A stretch of 64,000 nt of DNA from Aureococcus anophagefferens (taxonomy: Eukaryota; Sar; Pelagophyceae; Pelagomonadales; Pelagomonadaceae). The DNA is taken from NCBI RefSeq assembly GCF_000186865.1, contig NW_008705566.1, positions 1,425,254 through 1,489,253 of the forward strand. Reading direction: 5' to 3'. Every line of letters begins with the position of its first letter. Positions within the stretch are counted from its first letter, which is position 1. Both the position numbers and the translations under genes were made by a program. The notes beneath the pieces were generated by a model. It was not told where the DNA came from. It saw only the letters and a program-made list of their open reading frames with translations, and searched no databases. Below are positions 37,101 to 46,372 of this stretch, piece by piece.

Positions 37101-38835
37101 CGCGCTCGCTCTCGAGGCGCTCGCGGAGCGCCTCCGCCGCCGCGCGCTGCGCGGCGGCGAACTCGTCCGACGGCGACCCGTCGCCGCAGGACCCGCCCTT
37201 GGCCTCCTGGAAGCCGTCGTCGGCGTGGCGGTCGCCGGGCGCGTCGTCGTCGCGGACGGTGTCGCGGTAGCCGCCGCGGAAGGCGGCCGGCCGCCCCCGG
37301 GCCGCCGCGTCGCCGTCGCCGCCGGCGAGGACGACGACGGCGCCGTTGTGGCCGTGGACGCCGTCGTGGACGCCGTCCTTGGGCTCCGCGACGACGAGCC
37401 GCGGCGCCGCCCCGTCCCAGCCCGCGGCCGCGGACCCGTCCCAGCCCGCGGCCGCGGCCGCGTCCGGGGCGCGCTTGTCGTCGACGTCGCCGGCGCCCTT
37501 GGCGTCGTCGCCGGGCCGCGCGGCCTCCTTGGAGTCCTCGGCGAAGACGGCGTCGCGGAAGACGACCACCGGCGGCTCGCGCGACCGCCACTCGTCGCCG
37601 CCGGCGCCGCGGTCCGCCGTCGACGCGAGCGCGCGCGACAGCGACGCGTCGTCGAGGCGCCCGATGGCCAGGTCCGCCTCCTCCGGCGCCTCGACGACGG
37701 CGCCGGAGAAGATGCCCTTGATGAGGTTCTTGAGCAACAGCTCGTCCTCCTCGATGAGGATGAGCTCGAGGACCTTGGGCACGAGCTCCGCGCCCGCGTC
37801 CTCGTCGACGCCCTGGGGCCCGAAGATGGTCTCACGCACGTGGGCCTCCTCGAGGGGCTCCTTGTTGTGGACCTTGTCCTTGAGGTAGAGGTAGACGCGC
37901 TCGAGCGTCCCCTTGCCGATGCACCGCGGGCCCTGGCAGAAGGTCATGACGTCCTCGCGCGTCGCGCTCGCGAGGGCATTCGCCTCCTCCGCGCGCCGCA
38001 GGAGGCCGCTGAGCCGCTGCTCCTGCGCCGCGTCCGCCGTCGCGGCGCCCGCCGCGGCCTCGCGCTCCTTGAGCGCGCGGCGCCGCGCGGCGCCCGGCCC
38101 CTCGTCGCCCGCGAGGAGCTCGTCCTCGAGCTCCTTGATGCGGCTCACGAAGGTCGCGCCCGTCGCGCCCCGCGCCCGCAGGTCGTCGACCTCGCGGAGC
38201 GCCGCGGCCCAGGGAGGCGGGCCCGCGCGCCGCGCCGCCGCGGACGACTGCCGCGCGTCCTCGAGGCGCTCGCGCTCCTTGGCCAGCACGACGCGCAGGG
38301 CCACGAAGCGCTCGCGGAGCTCGACCTGGCGCCCGCCGCCGAGGCGCCGCTCGTGGAGGTCCACCATCTCCGTGGCCCAGGGCACGAGCGCGAGCTCCTC
38401 GGCGTCCGCGGCGCCCGCGCGCGACCGCTGCATGATCGACGCCGCGATGGCGTAGTGCAGCTGCTCCTCGTCGTCGGGCGCCGCCGCGTTGCCGGACTCC
38501 GGCGGCCGCGCCGCGCGCGGCGACGCGACGGCGACGCCGACGTCGGGGTGCTCGAGGAGCCACTGCGCGGCGCTCTCGACGTCGTCGTGCTCCATGAGCG
38601 CGATGGCGACGCCGTCCTCGGGGAAGCCCATGCCCACGAGCGCGTCGTGGAGCGACGCCTCCGGCGGCGGCGCGCTCGCCGGCGGCGGCGGCCGGCGCTG
38701 GGCGGCGAGCACGCCCTCGGGCACGGCCAGCCGGTTCGACCGGCAGTACTCGCGGATGTCGCCGTCCGTCGCGCCGCCGGCCTTGGCCTCCTCGACGGTC
38801 ACGCGCACCTCCTGCGCCGACGCGCCGGCGCCCAT
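34196..38835 (-). CDS. UBA-domain, long coiled-coil protein, three exons plus assembly gap
   Basis: Exons 38835-35736 (broken by the N run), 35535-35336 and 35154-34196. The N-terminus MGAGAS fits an N-myristoylation site. A UBA-like fold at about 60-100 (LHDALVGMGFPEDGVAIALME) would bind ubiquitin. A conserved-looking block follows (TFCQGPRCIGKGTLERVYLY, LIEEDELLLKNLIKGIFSG) that I cannot name. The remaining roughly 1,000 residues are Ala/Arg/Glu-rich coiled coil. Both introners splice exactly (phase 2: EERSRQHAAL; phase 1: GICEAAGHRAD). The frame on either side of the gap differs, so the true gap length is not 50. A ubiquitin-linked scaffold is the best guess. Confidence 0.7.
35155..35335 (-). 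mobile_element. Introner element, family 2, in the UBA gene
   Basis: Element 35155-35327 (173 bp), duplications GGCCTCGC at 35147-35154 and 35328-35335 (perfect 8 bp). The terminal repeats GCGCGGAAATCAACCG and GCGCGGGAATCAAACG are inverted. The interior matches the GT10 introner (AGCTCGGTCAAATCGAAG, GCTGATTTCTGGACGA, GAGTTCTCGAAGCAC). On the gene strand the donor is GC (GCGAGGCC) and the acceptor CGCAG. Confidence 0.9.
35536..35735 (-). mobile_element. Introner element, family 3, in the UBA gene
   Basis: Element 35536-35727 (192 bp), duplications GCCGCGAC at 35528-35535 and 35728-35735 (perfect). Inverted termini CTGGGCAGCACAAGAG and CAGGGCAGCAAAAGAG. It is highly similar along its whole length to 56971-57163. 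The gene-strand donor is GT (GTCGCGGC), the acceptor CCCAG. Confidence 0.93.
36810..36859. other. Assembly gap (50 N) inside the UBA/coiled-coil gene
   Basis: Fifty consecutive N. Coding frames of the flanking coiled-coil sequence do not agree across it, and the flanks are extremely GC-rich, a common cause of sequencing drop-out. Confidence 0.95.
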
Positions 38836-39032
38836 GATTCAGAGGTGTGATTAGGCAGCCAGCGCTTTCCACATAATACAATGATGTGTGAAACTCCTCT
38901 GCTTGAATGTTCAAAGACCACTTCAGTTGTTGACATAGTTTTTTTTCATAGTTTTTTTTACGCGCTCATGACTGAGCTGTGGCAGCCCCAGCGCCGAAAC
39001 TCCAAGGTCTTCAAAACCCACTTCAGGTTTTT

Positions 39033-41282
39033 TTACGCCGCGGCCGCGGGCGCCCTCGCCTCCGCGGGGTCGCGCGCGACATTGCCCTCGAAGCGCGGCC
39101 CGGGCACGATGCGGCCGCGGCGCGCGAGCTCGCTGAAGGCCTTGTTGTCGACGGTGTTGCGGACGTGGTCCCAGAGGATCGAGTTGCGCCACTCGTCGGC
39201 CTCGAGCTCGCCGACGGCCTCCATCATGTTGGCCGCGTCGACCGTGAGCTGGACCATGTCGCCGATGCCCGCGTCCTGCGCCGCGTCGTCCTCGGCGGTC
39301 TGCATGGCCGCGGGCGGCGGCAGGAGCTTGGCGATGGCGGACTTGGGCAGGAGCGGGATGAGGTCCTCGTCCGGGAGCTCCGGGTCCGGCGCGGGCACCT
39401 CGAGGTCCGCGCGGAGGCGCGCCCAGCGGTCGCGGACCTTGGCCATCTCGCGCTTCGTGTAGCGGTACTTGCCGACGACGCCGTCGGGCGCGATGTCCTG
39501 GTCGTGGTCGATGAGCCGCGAGCCGCCCTTGGAGAAGAGGTGCGCGAGGAACGCAAAGTGCCAGTCGACGTCGCGCCGCCGCAGGTCGTCGGCGTGGAGG
39601 AGGCCCGGCGGCAGGCCGAGGTCCTCGCGCGCGACCTTCTCCAGCAGCTTCGCGAGGTCGTTCGGCCGGTCGAGGCGGCCGCGGACGTCCGACGCGAAGG
39701 ACTGGAGCGCGCCCTGGTCGACGCCCCGCTGCCAGAGCCGCGGCCCCGTGCCGCGGTAGCCGAGCAGGGTCTTGCGGCCCTTGAGATTCACGCCCTCGGC
39801 CCGTTCCACGCCCTTGACCGCGCGCGCGGGCAGCAGCGCCTCCAGCTCCGCGAAGACGATGCGCGCGAGCTGGCGGCCGTCGACGAAGGCCGTCTTCCAG
39901 TTGGTCATCTCCTGGTAGGTCGGCAGGCTCTCGACGGCCGCGGCCCGCGCGCCGCCCGCGCCCGCGTGCAACGACTGGTGGTTCGCGAACGCGAGCAGGA
40001 TCTCCTCGGCGAGGTCGTCGGGCCGGTGCTCTTCGACGGGCGCGCCGCCGGCGTCCGCCGCCGCGAGCTCCTCGGCCGCCGTCTTCGGCAGGTCCAGCGC
40101 CCGGGGCAGGGCGAGCTTCGCGATGGTCTCGGGCTCCAGGACGCCGCGGAGGTCCGGGTATTTCGGCGCGCCCGTCCACCGCGGCACGCTCTGCTCCTCG
40201 GCGACGTCGAAGCCCGACGCGGACAGCTCCGCGAGCCGCTTCGCCTCGGCCTGCTGCTGGAGCACGGACCCGCGCCGCGCGCCCTCGTCCGCGGCGACCT
40301 CCGCGGGCGTGCGGAGCCGGAAGAGGCCCCGCTGCGCGTTCGCGAGCGCCGCGGGCACGATCGTCGCCGCCGCGCCGACCATGACGAGCAGCGCCTCCTC
40401 GGCGCGGTCGCCCCGCGCGCGGTCCTCCGCGCGCTCCACGGCGATGCGCTCGCGCTCCTCGTCGCTGACCTCGCGCGCGCGCGCCGCCGCGAGCGCGCGC
40501 TCGAGCGACTCGACGCGGCGGTTCAGGTCCTCGGCCCGCGCCTCGGCGACGCGCGTCGCCTCCTTGGCCTCGAAGAGCTCGGCCTCGCGCATGACCTTCT
40601 CCATCTCGAGCTGGCGCTCGCGCCGCTGCTTCTTCGCCGCGCGGAGCCACTGGCGGATCATGAACCGCTTGCGCCGCATGTCGTAGCGGTGGACGATCTC
40701 CTCGACCTGGGCGCGCCGCGCGATGCTCGACACGCAGTAGTTGTGCCAGAGGTGGAGCGTCATCAGCGCGATGGTCCGGCTGCCGCCCGCGCGCTTCGTC
40801 GCGCGGAGCCAGAGCCACGCGGCGCCCTTGCACCGCGCCTCCCGGTAGTCGAGCAGCGCCTTCTCGCGCATGGCCGACGCCGTCGCCAGGGACACCTCGG
40901 CGCGCATGCTCGAGTCCACGAGATCCACGGGCGGCCGCAGCGCGAGCGCCTCGACGCGCTCGCCGGACGGGTAGCGCCAGTACGCGCCGCCGCCGCCGCT
41001 CCGCAGCGAGTCGCTCGAGCTCCGCCGCAGCTCGCGCGTCCGCGCCCGCGACTTGCCCACGGTCCAGGCGCCGGGCCCGGACGCCGGCGGCGCGTGGTCC
41101 CGCACGAAGCGCGGCAGGGCGTAGCTCGACGACAGCGCCGACGCCTCGTCGAGGCTCGCCAGGCCGTCGAGGTGCGTCGCCTGGAGCGCCTGGCCCGCGT
41201 CCCGCTTCGGCCGCTCGTGGTCGTCCCAGCCGAAGACCTGCCGCTTCGGCTCCATGTTCATGCCCCGCGGGAGCTGGTACAT
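39033..41282 (-). CDS. Coiled-coil protein with a C-terminal fimbrin-type CH domain
   Basis: 749 residues. The N-terminal third is Arg/Ser rich and partly disordered. About 140-270 is a basic helical region (AWLWLRATKRAG, MRRKRFMIRQWLRAAKKQRR) that could be IQ-like or a long coiled coil. The C-terminus (about 430-620) carries calponin-homology-type motifs: EEILLAFANHQSL, MTNWKTAFVDGRQLARIVF, LLEKVAREDLGLPPGLLHADDL and VDWHFAFLAHLF, matching plastin/fimbrin CH repeats. Only one or two CH units are visible where fimbrin has four. An actin- or microtubule-associated role is likely. The start at 41282 is supported by an upstream divergent gene at 41423. Confidence 0.75.
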   Translation of the reverse strand: MYQLPRGMNMEPKRQVFGWDDHERPKRDAGQALQATHLDGLASLDEASALSSSYALPRFVRDHAPPASGPGAWTVGKSRARTRELRRSSSDSLRSGGGGAYWRYPSGERVEALALRPPVDLVDSSMRAEVSLATASAMREKALLDYREARCKGAAWLWLRATKRAGGSRTIALMTLHLWHNYCVSSIARRAQVEEIVHRYDMRRKRFMIRQWLRAAKKQRRERQLEMEKVMREAELFEAKEATRVAEARAEDLNRRVESLERALAAARAREVSDEERERIAVERAEDRARGDRAEEALLVMVGAAATIVPAALANAQRGLFRLRTPAEVAADEGARRGSVLQQQAEAKRLAELSASGFDVAEEQSVPRWTGAPKYPDLRGVLEPETIAKLALPRALDLPKTAAEELAAADAGGAPVEEHRPDDLAEEILLAFANHQSLHAGAGGARAAAVESLPTYQEMTNWKTAFVDGRQLARIVFAELEALLPARAVKGVERAEGVNLKGRKTLLGYRGTGPRLWQRGVDQGALQSFASDVRGRLDRPNDLAKLLEKVAREDLGLPPGLLHADDLRRRDVDWHFAFLAHLFSKGGSRLIDHDQDIAPDGVVGKYRYTKREMAKVRDRWARLRADLEVPAPDPELPDEDLIPLLPKSAIAKLLPPPAAMQTAEDDAAQDAGIGDMVQLTVDAANMMEAVGELEADEWRNSILWDHVRNTVDNKAFSELARRGRIVPGPRFEGNVARDPAEARAPAAAA

Positions 41283-41422
41283 CGTCGATGCCGGAGAGCT
41301 CGGCGCTAGAGAGAGCCCGGGAGCGTATACATCGCGCTCTCCGAGGCGTTGGAGAGTGTCAGGAACATGATGTTTCCTTCAAGTGAAGTCACTAAACCCA
41401 AGATGCAGCACGAGATGTGAGC

Positions 41423-43249
41423 ATGGCAGCCATGCCGCGCTGCGTCGCGGTGCTCCTCGCCGTTGTGGCCGTCGCCGAGGACGCGAGCCACCTGCTCGCG
41501 CCGTCGGTGCGACGGCCCTTCGTCTTCTACCACATCGACAAGACGGCGGGCAGCTCCCTGCGCGCCATCATCAGCGACGCCGCGGCGCGCGCGCGCCTGC
41601 CCGCCGTCATCCCCTGCTACGGCGGCGTGACGTGCCTCTGCGGCTCGAACTATCGCGTCGAGCCCTTCCTCTGCCCCGCCGCGGACGCCTTCGAGGCCGC
41701 GGCGGTCGTCGCGGGCCACTTCAGCCCGCTCGGCCTGTCGAAGCGCCGGGTGAGCAATATGGACGAGCGGACGTGCCTCGTCTTCCTCCGCGAGCCCGTC
41801 GCGCGCCACGCGAGCTTCTACCGCTTCTACGGGCACCAGAAGTACTTCGGGAACCGGTCCTTTGGCGCCCTGTCGGCCGACGAGCAGCGCGCCGCGATCG
41901 CGCGGAGCGGCGGGCCGGCCTTCATGGCCGAGTTCCTCGCCTGCGACGGCGAGCGCTGCCCGGCGAACGTCACGCGCGCGGCGACGCTGGCCCTCCGGCG
42001 CTGCTACGTCGGCACGGCGGAGCGCTTCAACTCGTCGATGGCGTTCCTGTCGCTCGCGGCGCCGTGGCTCGGCACCTACGCGGCCCTGAGCCGCACGCAC
42101 GCGAACCGGGCCGCCGGCGGCGGCGCGGGCCCGGAGCCGGCGCGCGCGGCGGCCCTCGCGGCGGCCATGCCCGAGGATTCGGCGCTCTACGGCGCCGCGG
42201 CGGCGATGCTCGAGGCGCAGCTCGAGGCCGCGAGCCGCTGCGGCGAGGGCCGCGCGGGGCGGCCGCGGAGCGACGCGTCCTGGGCGAGCGAGGCCCACTA
42301 CGAGATGGCCGTCGCCATCCGCGTCGAGGCGCTCGCGCGCGCCGCGAGCCGCCGGCCGCCCGCGGAGCGGCTCCGGGTCGCGTGCTGCGTATCGGTGCAC
42401 CTCCGCGCGGCGCGGGGCCGCGGCCTGCCCCGCGACGCGCGCTGCGACGCCGCGGCGCCGCGGCGGCTGGCGGCGCCGTCCCCGCGCGCCGCGCGCGGCG
42501 CGCCGGCGCCGGCGCCGAGGAAGCTCTACTGGCTGCACATTCCCAAGTGCGGCTCGACCTTCGCGAACACCGTCGTCCACGCGCTCTGCGACGGCGTGCC
42601 ACCGAACGCGTCCGAGCAAAAGTACTTGGGCAAGACGCCGAACTTCATCAAGGGCCGCAGCTGCCCGCGCCTCGCGGTGCCCGTGCGCGACGGCTGGGGC
42701 CGCCACGACGACCTCTCGGCGGGCCTGCTCGCGAAGGTCGGCGGCGCGGACCGCGTCGTCGCGCTCCTGCGCGAGCCGCGCGCGCGCGCCGAGGCCGCCT
42801 GGAACCACGTCAACGTCCACGGCGTCCCCAGCCCCAAGGGCCCGCCGGCGGGCGACGCGCGCCAGTTCGCCGAGGCCACGGCCGGGTGCGCGGCGCGCAC
42901 GCTCGCGGGGCGGGGCACGTGCCTGACGCCTGGGCGCGGCGACGACAAGGCGCGCGACGCCGCGATCGCGCGGCTCCGGGAGCTCGCGTTCGTCGGCGTC
43001 GTCGAGCGCTGGGCCGAGTCCATCTGCCTCTTCCACCTCCAGTTCGGCGCGCCCTGCCTCGCCGTCGAGTTCGAGCACCTCCGGTCCCAGCCGCACAACC
43101 GCACGGTGCCGCGCGCCGCGCGCAACGTCGACGACGACGTCTACGCCGAGGCGCGCCGCCTCTTCGCCGCGGCGCTGGACCGCCACGGCGCGACGCCCGA
43201 GCGGTGCGCGGCGCTCTGGGCACCGGCCATTCATAACGTACTACAGTAA
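41423..43249 (+). CDS. Sulfotransferase-like protein with two tandem domains
   Basis: 608 residues from ATG 41423. Residues 1-18 (PRCVAVLLAVVAVA) are a signal peptide or short anchor. Domain 1 (about 30-230) has the PAPS-binding loop FYHIDKTAGSSLR and the 3'-phosphate loop VFLREPVARHASFYR. Domain 2 (about 370-590) repeats this as LYWLHIPKCGSTFANT and VALLREPRARAEAAW. Both match the Golgi heparan-sulfate-type family (HxxKTAG/CGS and LREPxxR). A Cys- and Arg-rich linker lies between. The ORF is uninterrupted, so I treat it as one fused gene, but a hidden intron around 42370-42500 separating two genes cannot be excluded. Confidence 0.75.
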   Translation: MAAMPRCVAVLLAVVAVAEDASHLLAPSVRRPFVFYHIDKTAGSSLRAIISDAAARARLPAVIPCYGGVTCLCGSNYRVEPFLCPAADAFEAAAVVAGHFSPLGLSKRRVSNMDERTCLVFLREPVARHASFYRFYGHQKYFGNRSFGALSADEQRAAIARSGGPAFMAEFLACDGERCPANVTRAATLALRRCYVGTAERFNSSMAFLSLAAPWLGTYAALSRTHANRAAGGGAGPEPARAAALAAAMPEDSALYGAAAAMLEAQLEAASRCGEGRAGRPRSDASWASEAHYEMAVAIRVEALARAASRRPPAERLRVACCVSVHLRAARGRGLPRDARCDAAAPRRLAAPSPRAARGAPAPAPRKLYWLHIPKCGSTFANTVVHALCDGVPPNASEQKYLGKTPNFIKGRSCPRLAVPVRDGWGRHDDLSAGLLAKVGGADRVVALLREPRARAEAAWNHVNVHGVPSPKGPPAGDARQFAEATAGCAARTLAGRGTCLTPGRGDDKARDAAIARLRELAFVGVVERWAESICLFHLQFGAPCLAVEFEHLRSQPHNRTVPRAARNVDDDVYAEARRLFAAALDRHGATPERCAALWAPAIHNVLQ

Positions 43250-43327
43250 CAGCATCTTGTCGTAAGCTGCGCGGTGCCGCGATGGGCAGTCGATCCCCAT
43301 AAACGACCCACTGCGTTGCGTGTAGCG

Positions 43328-44596
43328 ATGGCAGACGCCGACTACCCATCGAAGGTGCTCCAGCGCGCGCTCTCGACGGCGGACTACCTCGCGTCGCGCA
43401 ACCTCGACGGCCTGGCCGCGCTGAAGCGGCACTGCGCGCAGACGAGCGGCAAAGAGGGCGACCACCCCGACTTGCCCGTCGCGCCGCTGCCGGATGGCTG
43501 GCCGCGCGCGATTCCGCTGAAGGGCGCGTGCATGACGGGTTCGCTGGCGACGCTCGCGTACCTCTTCGAGCGCGGCGCGGATCCGGACCTCGTCGACGTC
43601 GTTTCGGGCGACACGGCGTGTCACGTCGCCGTCGCCTGGGGCCGCGTCGACGCCGTCGCGTACCTGCTCGCGCGCGGCGCGCGGCACGACGTCTCGGACG
43701 GCGACGGCTTGACGCTCGCCGGCGCAGCGCGGCGGCGGCAGAAGCTGCTCGAGCGCGGCGACGCGGCCTTCGCGGAGCGGCTCCGGAGCCGCGGCATGGA
43801 CATCGACGCGCTCCGGGACGAGGGCCGGGGGCTCGTGAAGCTCCTCGACGCCGTGGAAGCACGGGGCTCCTGGCGCGCGTTCGCCGTAGGCGCGACGCGC
43901 CGGCCGCGCGTCGCCAGGGCCGCGCCGTGGCTCGAGGCCGCGGCGGATCGCTCGTCCTTGGCGATCGCGCGAGCGCTGGCGTCGCGACGAGGGACGCCCG
44001 TCGCCGTGGTTCAAGAGACGAAAAAAGCGCCGTCGAAGGCCGCGGCGAAGAAGCGGCGCGCGGCCGCCGAGGACCGCGCGACGCGGGACGCGGCGACGAC
44101 GGTGAAGGCGTCGGACCCGCCGCTCGAGAAGGCGCTCTTCGAGGCCGGCCTCGTGTCTCCCGCGCCGGGGGAGCACCACCTCGTCAACCCCGTCTTCCCC
44201 CGCGCGCTGCGCTGGCTCGACTGCGCGACGCTCGAGGACGTGCGGGCCCTCGAGCGCGACGACGTCTCGCGCGTCGAAGGGCCGTCGTCGTCGGAGCGCC
44301 GCGAGCTCTGGCTCTTCTGCTGCGCCGCGCGGAAGCGGCGCGACGACGCCGTCGCCGAGGCGCGCGCCGCGGCGGCGGCGGACGTGGAGCGCGACGAGGC
44401 GCGGCGCCGCGAAGCGGCGCGGAGCGTCGACCCGCGGGCGGCCGTCGCGTTCCGCGTGCCGCTCGCCTGCTTCGCGCGCGTCGCGGGCTTCCTCTTCCAC
44501 GCGCCGCCGCCGCCGCCCAAGCCGGAGCGCGCCCCGGCCCACGTCCTGGCGCTCCTCGAGGGCGTCGTGCGCGCGCCGCCGCCGCCGGGGAAGTAA
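43328..44596 (+). CDS. Ankyrin-repeat protein
   Basis: 422 residues. Ankyrin-type repeats at about 50-120: GACMTGSLATLAYLFERGADPDLVD and TACHVAVAWGRVDAVAYLLARGA, with the characteristic G-x-TxLHxA and LLxxGA elements, at least two to three units. After a Lys/Ala-rich linker (KKAPSKAAAKKRRAA) the C-terminal half contains a probable conserved helical domain (LFEAGLVSPAPGEHHLVNPV, LDCATLEDVRALERDDVSRV) and ends in a Pro-rich tract. I do not recognise that domain. ATG 43328 was chosen from composition and the position of the first helix. Ankyrin repeats mediate protein binding; the partner is unknown. Confidence 0.75.
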   Translation: MADADYPSKVLQRALSTADYLASRNLDGLAALKRHCAQTSGKEGDHPDLPVAPLPDGWPRAIPLKGACMTGSLATLAYLFERGADPDLVDVVSGDTACHVAVAWGRVDAVAYLLARGARHDVSDGDGLTLAGAARRRQKLLERGDAAFAERLRSRGMDIDALRDEGRGLVKLLDAVEARGSWRAFAVGATRRPRVARAAPWLEAAADRSSLAIARALASRRGTPVAVVQETKKAPSKAAAKKRRAAAEDRATRDAATTVKASDPPLEKALFEAGLVSPAPGEHHLVNPVFPRALRWLDCATLEDVRALERDDVSRVEGPSSSERRELWLFCCAARKRRDDAVAEARAAAAADVERDEARRREAARSVDPRAAVAFRVPLACFARVAGFLFHAPPPPPKPERAPAHVLALLEGVVRAPPPPGK

Positions 44597-44733
44597 AAAA
44601 CTTGATTGAAGTTGACGTGTGCTCCATCGCCGCGCTCTCCCGCTTCAATTTGCACCAAGCAAACATCACGATCCGATGAGATCCGGCAGTGCACCCGTGG
44701 GCTGCCTCTCGTTCGCGGTGCTGCCCGGAAGCG

Positions 44734-46371
44734 ATGTTCATCGACAAAAATTACAAACCACAGCGGCTCGCAAGCATCATGCCCTTCGCACCGGTAGGCA
44801 ACCTCATCGACACGGAGGTTCGCCAGCGCCGCGTCAAGCGCTCGGCCTCGTCGCGCGTGCGCATGACCATGCGCGGGCTGCCCGAGCCGACGGACGTGGA
44901 GCGCTGGAAGAAGCCCGCGGCCCCCCAAAAGAAGCGATCCGCCGTCGAGCCCCTGCCCGAGCTGCGGCGCATGCCGACGCCGCTCTCGCCGACTTGCTGG
45001 GGCGACGACGACGAACCCGCCGCGCGGACCGACGGCCTCGGCGGCATGGACGAGCGCGTCATCGACGACGCCGCGGTCACGGCGCGCTACCGGAACGCGC
45101 GCCTCATCGACGACGCCGCCGTGCGCTCCCCGGGCCTGAACGAGCGCAGCACGCGCAACCAGCGCCGGCGGCGGTCGAGCGACACGGACATCGACGCCGC
45201 GGCGCCGAAGCCGCGCGCGAAGCGGCCCCTGTCCGGCGGCGGCGGCCGGCCGCTCGAGGCGGTGCGCGAGCGGCGCCGCGCGCGGCAGATCGCGGACATG
45301 GAGCTCGCCGCGGCGCGCGAGCGCGAGAACGCCAAGCTCGAGGTGTCGCGCGCGATCCTCGAGAAGATGGCCTGCGGCCGCGTCGCCACAAGGCTCGGCG
45401 CCGTCCTGGAGGACGCGCGGGAGAAGCGCGTCCGCGACCTCGCGGCGACGGCGATCCAGGCCTGGGCGCGGGGCCTGCGCGCCAAGGAGAAGCGGCGCAT
45501 CGTGCGCAAGCTCAGCCGCTTCGTGCCGCTGACGCTCTGGCGCCGCCGCGAGCGGAACCGGCTCGCGGCGAAGCAGCTCCGCACGTTCTTCCTCGACCAC
45601 GAGCGGCCGGCCCGCGTCAAACGGCATATCCACGACTTTTTGCGCGCCGTCAAGCTCGTGCAGCGCATCTACCGCGGCTACGCGGCCTGCACCGTCGCGC
45701 GGCGGAAGGCGCTCGGGATGCTCTGGCAGCGCGCGGAGGCGGCCTTCGCGCCGCCGCGCGAGCGCCGCCCGCTCGCGCCCGTCAAGCCCCGCAACGGGTC
45801 GCCGGACGAGGCGCGCGCCTTCGCGCGGCGGAAGATCCTCGCGCGGCGCGAGGACCAGAGGGACGACGCGAAGCGCCGCGACGACGCGCGCGGGCTCGCG
45901 CGCCTCGACCGCCAGTGGGACGTCGTCGACGCGCGCATGGCCCACCTCGTGCGGCCGGAGGAGGCGCCCGCGAAGCGGCGCAAGGAGCAGAAGTGGGCCA
46001 TGCCCGCGAAGGTCCGCGACGCTGTCCTCCGCGCGATCCTCGGCGACGCGCGCGCGCGGCACCAGGCGACCTGGGACGTGTCCCAGCGCGAGAAGTACCG
46101 CTCGGCGCCCGAGGTCTTCACGCGGCGCCAGGCGCGGACCATCCTGCGACTGGGCGACATCAAGAAGCGCGCCGCGCCGCTGCCGCCGAACGCGAAGGCG
46201 GGGAAGGCGTGGCCGACGCTGTTCCTCTTCGTCCAGGGCGACGACACGCTCGCGGCCATCGTCGCGCGCGCCTACGCGGCGGCCTACGCGGCGGACAAGG
46301 AGGCGCACCTCCGCGGCGGCGGCGCCGACGTCGCCGCGGCCGCGCTCCGCGCGCTCGGGCTGGTTACGTAG
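44734..46371 (+). CDS. IQ-motif protein (calmodulin-binding, possibly cytoskeletal or ciliary)
   Basis: 545 residues. Highly basic. IQ-type motifs at about 240 (AATAIQAWARGLRAKEKRR) and 310 (VKLVQRIYRGYAACTVARR), the second an IQxxxRGxxxR form, predict calmodulin or EF-hand light-chain binding. The N-terminus up to about 170 is disordered and Arg/Ser rich. The C-terminus (IQ-free) has WDVVDARMAHLV and FLFVQGDDTLAAIVARAY, unrecognised. A second Met at 44779 is an alternative start. Its stop TAG (46369-46371) is one base from the stop of the convergent peroxidase gene. Confidence 0.7.
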   Translation: MFIDKNYKPQRLASIMPFAPVGNLIDTEVRQRRVKRSASSRVRMTMRGLPEPTDVERWKKPAAPQKKRSAVEPLPELRRMPTPLSPTCWGDDDEPAARTDGLGGMDERVIDDAAVTARYRNARLIDDAAVRSPGLNERSTRNQRRRRSSDTDIDAAAPKPRAKRPLSGGGGRPLEAVRERRRARQIADMELAAARERENAKLEVSRAILEKMACGRVATRLGAVLEDAREKRVRDLAATAIQAWARGLRAKEKRRIVRKLSRFVPLTLWRRRERNRLAAKQLRTFFLDHERPARVKRHIHDFLRAVKLVQRIYRGYAACTVARRKALGMLWQRAEAAFAPPRERRPLAPVKPRNGSPDEARAFARRKILARREDQRDDAKRRDDARGLARLDRQWDVVDARMAHLVRPEEAPAKRRKEQKWAMPAKVRDAVLRAILGDARARHQATWDVSQREKYRSAPEVFTRRQARTILRLGDIKKRAAPLPPNAKAGKAWPTLFLFVQGDDTLAAIVARAYAAAYAADKEAHLRGGGADVAAAALRALGLVT

Positions 46372-46372
46372 C

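Noticed and set aside
35567..37591. Continuous 674-codon minus frame extending to 35567
   Set aside because: Its end (after EERSRPGQQ) is inside the family 3 introner. The exact 8-bp duplication and the restored frame in the next exon show that the coding sequence leaves at 35736.
44011..46308. 765-codon minus-strand frame over the ankyrin and IQ genes
   Set aside because: It crosses two supported genes and an intergenic region, with no domain and biased composition.
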